Translations under genes and position numbers: made by a program
DNA from: Casuarius casuarius
Lineage: Eukaryota; Chordata; Aves; Casuariiformes; Casuariidae
Assembly (NCBI GenBank): GCA_003342895.1
Contig: PTFA01000402.1
Coordinates: 485,511 to 549,510, forward strand
Reading direction: 5' to 3'
Length of the DNA stretch: 64,000 nucleotides
Shown here: piece after piece, positions 1-10,200 of the stretch
Layout: every line of letters starts with the position of its first letter
How positions within the stretch are numbered: the stretch's first letter is position 1
Notes under the pieces: model-generated
What the model was told of the DNA's origin: nothing
Databases searched by the model: none
The model's input: only the letters and a program-made list of their open reading frames with translations

Positions 1-2169
1 ATGCAACATGTAATGAAACCGAGGAACTCATTGCCGAAGACTTCGTGGATGCTAAAGTAGTTTACATGGTCTTGAAAAGTGATTAGAAAAATTAATGGAA
101 GAACAACCCATCGGAGGCACCCTACCACTCTCTCTCAGGACACCCCAAAGTTGCAGCTCATTGCAGACTGAGAGATTGTTCTGGGGAAGTATCACTGTGT
201 CCTTGCTCTGCTTTGATACCCTTCTCTTGGTGTCTGTTTTGGGCCTTTGTCAGACACGGGATATCGGGCTGGGTGAGTGTGAGCTAGCAAGGCCGTTCTT
301 CAGTTTTGCACTGGGTTGAGAGGCCTTGAAAAGAGAGAGCCATTTCTGACCGGCGGGCAGGGGCTGGGTTGGAGGACTTATCAGACATCGGAATATGGAA
401 AAGGATTGAACAAGATGACTTCTCTCTGACTTTCTCCCTAACAGGTGGTGGTAGTAAATCTTACTTTTTGACTAGTCTGTCAGCTGTTCTTCTGTTCTAA
501 GATAATTGGGGGAACTCTCAATTGCTGGGCAAGACAGGCTAAGGAAAAGGACTGAAAGCAAATCTTCACCCTCATCCCGGGAAGCAACTTTCTTCCAGGC
601 CCATGATTTTGGGTGACTTTGTGAGTTGAAAAAAATCAGAGTCCCTTCTGATTCTCAACGGAAGTCTTGTCCTTTCCATCACATCCAAGGCTTGGATTTG
701 GATCTCCTCTGTGCTGTATGAGCTTGCCTGCTCTCAAGGTCTCCCAGCTTTGCCTCAGGCTCCTAGCTCCCTACTTGCTTTCTCTCTCCTCATTTCTTCC
801 ACCCTGCAGGTTCTCCAAAGCTCATGTGCCTCGTAACTCACAGGCAAGGAGTAGTTTTCTTCCCTTCTCCCCCCCTTTTTTTTTCTTGAGACAAGGTAAG
901 CATGCAAGTTTCTTTCCTGCTCCCTACAAATCCCACCTCTTTGACAAGACATCATTTCCCTTACGTATGTAATGAAATGGATTTAATAGTTCCTCCAACT
1001 GCTGTGCTCCATTCAAATTTCTGTTTCTAACATTCAGTTGGCATATATTCAATTCATGTTTTCCTCTTCTGTTTTTCACAGACGTTGGTCCTATTGTTAG
1101 CAGTCTTAATAAAAAAAAAGGAAGATACAAGTGGAGGCTGTTATGCAGTGTTAATGAAATGACTTCCATTTTAGCGTAGAAGTTGCATTATTTGCTAGCA
1201 AACTCCTGATGCTACTAATAAGAGCAATGTTCCAAAAATGTGGTTTTAGATAAGATGTAATTTTTAGAGAGTACAGCTTCAGGTAAGAAACTCATTCTAA
1301 GCCAAGGTTTAATGTTTTGTTTTATATTACTTAAATTCCTTCAACATAGTAGAATGAAGACTATTCATGCATGAACATTCTGTATTGACTATTGTGGTCC
1401 TATAGTATTCATTCAGTGGACCATATAATTTGTGACTGAACACTACAAATGATAATTAAATTAAGGACATTTCTAGTGATGAAGCACTTCAGAGTATTTA
1501 GTGTTTCACTGTTATATTGATTTGAATTTAGTATTCAATACTGTGCAATTCTTTGCTATGCCATCATGACGTAACAAAATGTGTTCCTACTTTGGCTTTT
1601 GAACTTTTTTTCTTTCTCTCTCTCTCTCTTTCTTTGAGCACCGAAAGGAGTAACCTATCGAGCTTTTGCTGGAGGATGTTATAAATGAAAATTTAGTAAC
1701 CATTCCATCAGCTTTGTAACCTGGGCAAAGTGGTGTGTGCACTTTAGTTATTCTTAGGGAAAGTTTATAGTGTGTTGGAAATTCATCACTGTGGAAAAGA
1801 ATTTCCACTTTGGTTTGCTCTAAGTTTGATTAATATTTATCACCTGTTATCTGCGTGGATGTATTATAGTACTAGATATTTTGAAGTCCTGGAATAGAGG
1901 AGTTGGAAATACTTGACCTACTAAATTTGCCTTTTCACTTGTGTATGCCAATATAAATAACTCATTTTAGTGGTTTCTTTACAGGATAAAACTGAGGTCT
2001 TTGCAGTTATAGCAGAAATAATTCTTAGAATATATGTGTGACATCATTACTCAAACTTTCTACCTTAGGAAGTAAATCGTTAAATTAATATAATGATGTC
2101 ACATTGTTTTTCCATTAAAGATATCATCATTGTGATTATGCAGCATTTGTCACAATTCTGTTCTGTATA

Positions 2170-2217
2170 GCCTTAATAAAGGATCTTTATCATTATGATC
2201 TTCGGTTTTATCACTAT
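2170..2217 (+). promoter_or_regulatory. Candidate editing-site complementary sequence for the self-editing site
   Basis: Several blocks here are complementary, in antiparallel order, to the region around 3290. AGGATCTT (2180-2187) pairs with AAGATCCT at 3290-3297. GCCTT (2170-2174) pairs with AAGGC at 3304-3308. TTTTAT (2206-2211) pairs with ATAAAG at 3261-3266 with one G-U, and CTAT (2214-2217) with ATAG at 3257-3260. The helices are separated by internal loops, as is usual for ADAR2 targets. Rodent ADAR2 is reported to use an upstream intronic partner. The pairing was found by eye and no energy was computed. Confidence 0.45.
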
Positions 2218-3289
2218 GGAATACCAGTTGCTTTTACTTTGCAGGGAGTTGAAAAATTGCATGTAAATAACAAATATAATGTTTCTCGATAGTTGGCTTT
2301 GTGCAAGCATATAGTCTTGTGGCACAGCCTAACTTAAGCATAGAATTTTTTACAGCTGTTTTTCTGAGGAAAGGTAGAATATATCTGTGGAAAATTTTAG
2401 TTCAAAATCTAAGACCGTATTTCCAGAGAGAAGCTGAAGCTAAGTTTAGCATTCTCTACTCTGCATTGCACTGCATCCTTGTAGCCTTATTCAAGAGCCT
2501 TTTTGAAGCACAGAAAAGATGAGTATGTGTTTGGGCTCAGTGCAAATCGGCTTGGGCTGTTCAAGGGTCAGATTTGTTGGGAGAAGGATTCTGCTCTGTT
2601 GGGCGTTCTGCCAGAATTAAGCTGTTCTTGTTGCTGCCGCGTGGCGGGAAGTCGGTCGCTCCTGAGAGAGCGGGCAGCCGTAGTTCCTCAGCAAATTATG
2701 GTGCAATTGAACATTGAGGAAGGATATTGAAAAGAATTGAATGCAGAATCTGTAGTAACTAAAGAGAAACATAAGGATATTGATGCGCTTTTTGGTCAAG
2801 GTGCCTGCAAAAGAACTTAGCTTTTCTTGACTCGGATTTTATTTATGTCATTTCACAATTTGAGCAAATAAAATCACTAAAGAAAAACTGTAGCTGGAAT
2901 AAAATGAAAGTAAAAGAATTAAATATCAATTTCCTAGTGTTGGTCTTCAGCATCTGTTTTTCTTTTACTTGTGGTAATTTTGTGTTTTATAAGTGTATAT
3001 TGCAAATAGACCAGAAATACAGTTTATACTAAAGCCTTTTTCAGGCCAAACATAATTTATGAGTAAGAGTTTTGTTCCGGTGTGATTTGAATGCAAAATA
3101 AAAGTTCCGGTGTTTTATTGCTGTAGGAGTATATCAAATGCATAGTTCAAAAATCACTCTCGAATGTTATTTCTTGGATTATTAGGAGATATAGCTCTCC
3201 ATTTGTACTGCAGAAACTTTAGCCTGTGAGCACACATCACTTAACCAGTTACAAAGATAGATAAAGGAATCTATAAATTTTGCATTTAC

Positions 3290-3338
3290 AAGATCCTGCA
3301 ACGAAGGCATTGTAAGTTACTCTTTCTGGGCACCACAG
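3290..3338 (+). promoter_or_regulatory. ADARB1: Candidate ADAR2 self-editing splice acceptor and 47-nt alternative exon extension
   Basis: An AA dinucleotide lies at 3290-3291, and exactly 47 nt (3292-3338) separate it from the normal exon 2 start. In rodents ADAR2 edits an intronic AA to AI at this spacing; the spliceosome reads it as AG and adds 47 nt, which shifts the frame and lowers ADAR2 level. Here the shifted frame stays open to a TGA at 3555-3557, giving a short truncated peptide with no complete dsRBD. Spacing and gene match what is known; use in this species is inferred. The segment also holds a consensus donor GTAAGT at 3312-3317. Confidence 0.75.
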
Positions 3339-4270
3339 GTTCAAGCAGCACTGATGTTAAAGAAAACCGCAACATGGACAACGTTCCCCCTAAGGATGGC
3401 AGTGCGCAAGGCACCGGGGAGGGGAGTCAGCTCTCCAATGGTGGTAGCAGCAGCAGCAGAAAGCGTCCTTTGGAGGAGGGCAACAATGGCCACTCCAAAT
3501 TTCGCCCGAAGAAGAGGAAGAAAACACCGGGCCCTGTTTTGCCAAAGAATGCCCTGATGCAACTTAATGAGATAAAACCTGGTTTACAGTACAAACTTCT
3601 GTCCCAGACAGGTCCGGTTCATGCCCCCATGTTTGTGATGGCGGTCGAAGTTAATGGACAGGCGTTTGAAGGGTCTGGCCCTACGAAAAAGAAGGCAAAG
3701 CTCCATGCTGCTGAGAAGGCTCTGCGGTCTTTTGTGCAGTTTCCGAACGCTTCTGAAGCACATCTAGCAATGGGGAGGACTCTGTCCGTGAACACAGACT
3801 TTACGTCTGACCAAGCAGACTTTCCAGACACGCTTTTCAATGGATTTGAAACTCCAGTTCCTTCCGATGCTTCCTTTTATTTGGGGTCCAATGGAGATGG
3901 ATCCTTTAGCTCTAGTGGGGACTACGGTTTGTCGACGTCTGCCGTAACTAGTAGTCTTATGCAGTCACCTCTCCCTGCGCCNTCACCCTACCCATCCACA
4001 AGTGGAAAGAACCCTGTAATGATCTTGAACGAGCTGCGGCCAGGGCTGAAGTATGAGTTTCTCTCAGAAAGTGGGGAAAGCCATGCTAAAAACTTTGTCA
4101 TGGCGGTGGCGGTGGATGGTCAAACTTTCGAAGGATCGGGAAGGAATAAAAAGCTTGCAAAAGCTCGGGCTGCTCAGTCAGCTCTGGCATCCTTATTTAA
4201 CATGCAGCTGGACCAGACTCCATCTCGACAACCCATTCCTAGCGAGGGGCTCCAATTACATTTACCACAG
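3339..4270 (+). CDS. ADARB1: ADARB1 exon 2: nuclear-localisation region and both dsRNA-binding domains
   Basis: The acceptor is CACCACAG at 3331-3338 and the donor GTGAGA starts at 4271; the exon enters with two bases of a split Ser codon and leaves in phase 0. It encodes a polar N-terminus with a Ser run, basic clusters (RKRP; RPKKRKK at about 3503-3523), dsRBD1 (about 3542-3742, with [16 protein letters not shown] and the RNA-contacting TKKKAK), an acidic and Ser-rich linker, and dsRBD2 (about 4004-4207, with [15 protein letters not shown] and [10 protein letters not shown]). An in-frame ATG at 3374 has A at -3 and G at +4, a strong start context, although the family's usual start is further upstream. 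The N at 3982 is the third base of a CCN codon and so does not change Pro. Reading on past the donor adds about 41 codons before a stop at 4394-4396. Confidence 0.97.
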
Positions 4271-7200
4271 GTGAGAAGCCTGTTTGCTTTTCGTTCATGT
4301 ATTTCGATAATTACCAAGAATATCCAAGTCATTTGTTTTGAATCAGCTTACAGAATATTTCTGATGTTTATACCGCTTGTGTGTTTTGTTAGGTGATTTA
4401 GCCACTTACGGCTTCTGACAACGACATGAAATCATTGTATTCTGAAATTCTTGTATTCTGTTGGACAGCAAAGAGGTTTTGTTTGTTGATCCTTTCAGCC
4501 TTAATCATGTTATGTAATAGAACGCGAAGCATAGCTTAGTGCCCGCTTAAATTACAGTTTTTATTAGGGGAAAAATTGAATCATGGCTTTCTCGTGTTAG
4601 GCAGCTGTGCATAGATGGAGTTCAAGTCAGAATTTTACTGCTTTAAATAATTTGATTATCTGATACAACAGTTTTTACTAGAGAAGAAAATCATTCTCTC
4701 CTGCAAACCGAAATTGTTGGCGTGAACGGTGCTGAACAGTGAATGTCAAGGACAGGTTACGTGAGGCCAGTGCAGTGGTCCCTTGTAGCCAGTATTTGAA
4801 TAAAAGCCAGACTTTCAGTGCATGTATCCAGGAAATGTTTGAAGAATTTTAAATGACTGTCGTCTGAAGGATGGTGCGCTAATCAAATCAGTTAATTGAA
4901 ATTTACAATTATTTTAGTCGACAAATACGTGAAAAATACTTTGGCAAGTAAATCTGCTAAGAAATAGTTTAAATCAAATAATAAATGAATTAGGCAAAGT
5001 ATTGAACGTACCAGACATAGACAGGAAATGTAAAGTAGCTAAAGTGGAGAAAATTTTTAATTTTTAATGAAGAAAAATTCTCCCTTATTTATGTACTTTT
5101 GTTTTTCCCCAGTCAGACAGCAGTAATAATTTTTCAAATGACTTCTTTCTAGTACATTCATTGGGCATTACGTATATCTAGCTCGATTCAAATAGTTGCC
5201 TCTTACTTTCTCATGCCTTTCTATATGCTTTTTTTTGATGAGAGTTTCAAGGCTTTGTCCTTTGCTATCCCCAAGGATAGTTTTAGAGCTTGTTAGAAAT
5301 ATAAAATATTATTGTCTGAATCAATGCTTCAATCAAGAAAGTGGAATTAAAGAACATAATTTGAAGTTCTGAATATTTTAAGTACGTTTTTCCCTCAAAA
5401 TTCTTGGACAATTTGCATCGTTTGGAAATTCATATGTGCTGTCTTTTTATGTTGCATATTTATTGCATTATTGGTGAATGTTTCCTGCATTTTCAAAGCT
5501 AGGATCATGATATTTCATGTAGTTATTTCTGTTTATGATTTCTTCAGTAGTTTCAGTTAATTCAGACCGCATTCTCTGCAGAGCTTTTTAAAATGCCTGT
5601 GGCACCAGACACTAAAGAAGTTCACTGCCAGTGATTTACATGTTATTAGTTCTCGAATTAGTAAAATGGTCAAAATTGGAACTGCAATAAGAAGTGGGGA
5701 AGAATTATTCAGAGTAACTTCAGATAGGTTGTAATCTTCATTCCTGGTTTTGTGAATCACCATTAGCTGTCTTAGCATACTGCACCGTAAAACCGACTAT
5801 TGCTATAGGTACTCTTGCCCCTTATACAGGAGATGGTCTGGACATTAGAGCCTAGGGCTACATTTTTAAATAACAAAACAGCAAAACATGCAATCGTTTT
5901 TTTGCAGTGCTCCTATACTGACATTCATATCTATATTGTATACATCCAAGGGTCCTTTGGGACCAGATTGCATTTTACCTCTCTTACAGATGTGCAAAGG
6001 AATAGGCTACTCTGCTGTGGAATTACCCTGACACAGAGCATGGCATAAACTCAAGAGTACCCAGTAGGCTTTAGAAGTGGTTCAGAAATCTTTTGATCAG
6101 CTTGTAGTCAGGAACTTATTGTCCTTTCTTCACTTCAGTGTGCTGTATTAATGTACTTTTAATTATAATTGTAATTAGCTGTCAAGCTATTGGCATTGTA
6201 TCAAGGAAGAATTCAGTCTGTTACATAGTAGTGATTAATAAGGGACTTCAGCATCTGTGGTGTTTTTAAAGGTACTAGGTCCTGCTTTATTTACCTTTTT
6301 TATACTCTTTGTGGGTTGTTTTTTTTTAAACAGTGTTTATTCAGTATGTGTAAAGATGTTAAATTTGGAGATAATCCTAAGATAAGCGAAGTTGCAAACA
6401 CCGGAGAGCACAGAAGTGACGTCAAAGGGATAGGATTTGTTATAACCCTTAGACCAAATAAAATGGTAACTGGGTTGGAAAAATCAGAAACTCGATGCAT
6501 GCAAAGGGAGAAAAATCCAAGAGACCAAATGTTCAGTGGAAAGAATAAAGGTATGATGTAGTCATGCCAGTAAAGATGTTGGAATTTATTGTCTGAGTAG
6601 GAGGTTCAAAATGAATTTTTGGTTCAGAGCTGTGCAGTAAGAAGGACAGGGTAATTCAAGATGCATAGTCTGCGGTAACATTACATTATGGATCTGAGAG
6701 TCGGCGGGCATGCTCTGCACAAGTCTAAGACATCTGTAACTAATGTGTTATAGATAACTTGTGGTGCCTTATGAGAAAAACAGTGCAAAAAGTTTAGAGG
6801 AGAGAAAAGATTATTATTTCTCTGGAGTTGATTGTAAGTATTGGATGAAATGTGTATCAATTATTATACACCTGATAGCTGCAGACACTGTGGAGGAAGT
6901 TAAATGTGGAGATACCTGCGTAAGTTATCAAATGAAAACAGAAGGAAATTTTACATTGGAAATCAGCTTATAAAACAGACATTGGTATAGTCTTTTGGTC
7001 TGTGGAGCGGGTTATCAAAGTGCTAATCCTGTGTCTTAATACATTTAAAACCGGTCTGTGCAAAGCGAGCTTATCCGCTCATTTCCAGCTTGACCTTTTG
7101 TGAGGGATGAAGCAAGGTTGCCTGTGGTGAGGAGAATCTCTTTGCTGAGAAAGTGCCTTAAAACCAATAAGTCACTTAATATAATGTGCCTCAGAAGAGA

Positions 7201-10200
7201 TGAAGAAGCCCTGATGAAAATCAGGCCTCATGTATGTATTGCCTTGGCATCTAATGTGTTAACGTGGAAGAGACTTTGTCAGTCTTAGATATAAGGCCTT
7301 ACTTTTCCAAAACAAATAAATCAATCTGGTGAGACCTTCTGTATTAGCAGTAAGAGAAAGTGTATACCAAGGACTCCAAAATGTGCACTCTTCAGGTTGT
7401 ACTTCTTGCTGTGGAAGAAAATGAAAAGTTTCAACAAATCTAGGTTAATATTATTAAAATGTTTAAGTGCACGGCTTATCATGGATCTGTAGCGTCTGTA
7501 GGCAGTTAAGGTTGGTGAGAGCTGAATAGAGAAGACAGAGAAAAGTGAACAGTATTTTAAAATCTGCTCTGAAGACAAATGTGTCATGTGTTTATTGAAG
7601 AAGTGTGGAAGCTCATGCAACCAGGCGTTTGCAAATTGTCCGTGTAAAGTCCAAATCAGGTTACTGAAGAAAGGAGTATTTTTGAGGCACTGAACCGCAA
7701 GAAGAGCCATAGTGGGCCGGACCAAAGCTCCTGCTCGCCCGTTCGCCTGTCCCTGGTGCCAGGTCATCCTTTGCTGTCCCAGAGATCACTTGTTTTTTCT
7801 ACTCTTTTTTTTTCCCCCCACCTTAGACATTCCCTGCTTCCCAAAAGGGCTGTGAGGGTCTGAAAGAGGTGGGCTGATGCTGTCACTAGAAGCAAAATAA
7901 AGCATGGACAGTGGCCAATACCAAATGCCTTGAGAAAACTGAGAACAAGGCATATCTGTAGCAACACTCCCCCAGCATATTCTTCCAAACTTCTGCAGTT
8001 TGTGGCTCAAGAATTTTCTTAGCCAGAAATGACATTTTTTCCATTTAAGAGCCCTTGATGGATTAGAACACCCCCCCCCCCCAAAAAAAAAAAATTCAAT
8101 TCTTTCTTGAACTTTTGTACACTGTTGGCTTCCACAGCACCTTGTAGTGTTAAGTTCCACAGTTTAGGTGTGTACTATGTGAAGAAGCATCTCAGCTTGT
8201 TAGTTTGGACCCTGCTGCAAAGTGTTCTGGTGTGCCCCAGTAATTCTGCTGTCTCCTGGTAATGTGCTTTTCCAAGCACTTTATACCTTTTCCTGTGCTG
8301 TTTCCAGTGCACGTCATGCACTTTGTGACTTTTAGAGACGTCTGCTGCTCCAGGCTACATGTTGCTGCCAGTGGTTGTGATGGAGACTGTCCTGCCAGAG
8401 TAGGTATCCTCTCGGGGCCACTGGTGGCTGGGCTTAGGAAAACCTTCATAGAAGCTTATAATGGTATTTCCCAGATTTCCTCAAGCTGTTTACTTAAAAA
8501 GATAGGTAAATAGTTGTGATGCAAAGGGCAAGCGCCGCTGGGGCTGGAAACAACTGAAAAGATAGGAATCAGGAAATTGAAACTGTAAATACTGAATCTT
8601 AAGAAAAAGTTATTTGGATTACTGAAAGCTGGAGAAGTACCGTGAGAGAAAGCAACAAACTAAATAAATAAGCAGCATAATTGCAGATGAAATCAATTAA
8701 ACCATCCACTAGAGGGAATACTTTTAATTATTCACCTCATTTATTGCAAATTCAACTTAGGGCAAAAAGATCTTGTGTATCATTATGGACATACATGCAA
8801 ACAAAATGTTATGCAGAAAGAATGGAGTGAGATCCAATAGTGTAATGGGTACTTTCACTTGAGGTACAATATTTAATCCTGGTCTAATTTGGGGCAGGCA
8901 GTGAATAAAAAAGAAGTGTTAAAAAACAGAAATGATGCACAAATAAGTGAGGCAAGGGATCAAAGGTCTGGGAAAATTTCCTCTGGAGAGATACTGAAGA
9001 CACCTAGAGTGTTTATTGAAATATGTTCAATGCATAAAGGAGAATAAGAATGTAAGAAATTCAAAACTGGTAAAAAGATCATACTGAACATATTCATAGG
9101 AATTCATGAGTAATGTACTGAATTAATTGTTGTGGAATTAAAAGACATAAAAAGATACTTTCGTGTAAGTAATGAGAGAATTTACTGTCTGATTGGAGTT
9201 TCTTTAAATAAATATAAGCAACCTTTTATCATGGAGAACTAGAAAATAACTACCCTGTTTTATTAGCGTAGATATGTTTGCACCTTCTCTGAGTTGTGTA
9301 TGCTGATCACTGTCAGAGGAGAGATAATGGGCCAGGCTGATCCCGATTTTGCCTACTGTGGACACTGCCAGTGTCATCAGCTTGTGAGAAAGTTCACATA
9401 AGCCCTAAACTGTAAAGGTAAGAAGAAATAAATTTGAGGGAGAACATTTGTACTTGAGAGGAAGAGGAAAGATCACTAGAGTTCCAAAGAGTGCCCAAAA
9501 GTCTGGGAAGTCTTGGGTCCGTTCCCCGCTCAGATCCAGGAGTGCTGTCAGCCCATGAAGTGCCCGTGGTCCACCACCACTTCAGTACTTACAGCATTTA
9601 TCTAGATGAAACAGCTGTTCTTGGTAGGAGTGATCTTCTGCTGAGAAAGGACCTTCAAATCCAGACAGACCTGAATATTTTAAGGTTCAGAATATTATAA
9701 AACACGGATTTTCAGTTTGGTTTTTTTTTCTGAAACATTGCTGTAAAATATTTATTAACTGAAATTGTTTTGTATATGTGGAAAAGAACTGGTTTCACTG
9801 TAGCTTCCATCAGAGAAAGGAATGATGCACCCAAAATAGCTTTGAGCTCACATGCCTTAAAGAGAAAACTGTCAGCTATTTTGGGTCTTTCCTTGTTTAA
9901 ATTATCCAACTTTGAGTAAATGATTTAATACAGGAGAGGGTGGTAGAGAAAATACCTGTGTCAGATGTTAGGGCACTTCTTGGGAATGGGAGAGAAAAGT
10001 TCAAATTCTGCTTCAATTAATGTTTATTTATATGAGATGGAATAGATCCTGAAAGAGATGGGACAGATGCCCCCAAATAGGTCAGTGGTCTGGGCTTGAT
10101 GGGGAGGCAGAGCTTCAAGTCTTTGGGTTGAGTTGTGCCCAGCAAGGATATGATTTTAGGTCAGTAAGTCCTGTTTCCTGCTCTGCAGCAGCCTGATCAA

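Larger units (their letters stand above)
1..3338 (+). other. ADARB1 intron 1, 3' part
   Basis: AT-rich intronic DNA with no exon I can recognise; the missing start exon (family N-terminus MDIEDEENM) was looked for and not found. It holds a pyrimidine (CT) tract at about 1607-1635, the candidate editing partner near 2170-2217 and the self-editing acceptor at 3290-3291. Short open frames here show no family signature. Confidence 0.7.

Noticed and set aside
1..3338. Search for the missing ADARB1 start exon (MDIEDEENM)
   Set aside because: No matching coding segment with a donor leaving one base of a Ser codon was found; it lies outside the window.
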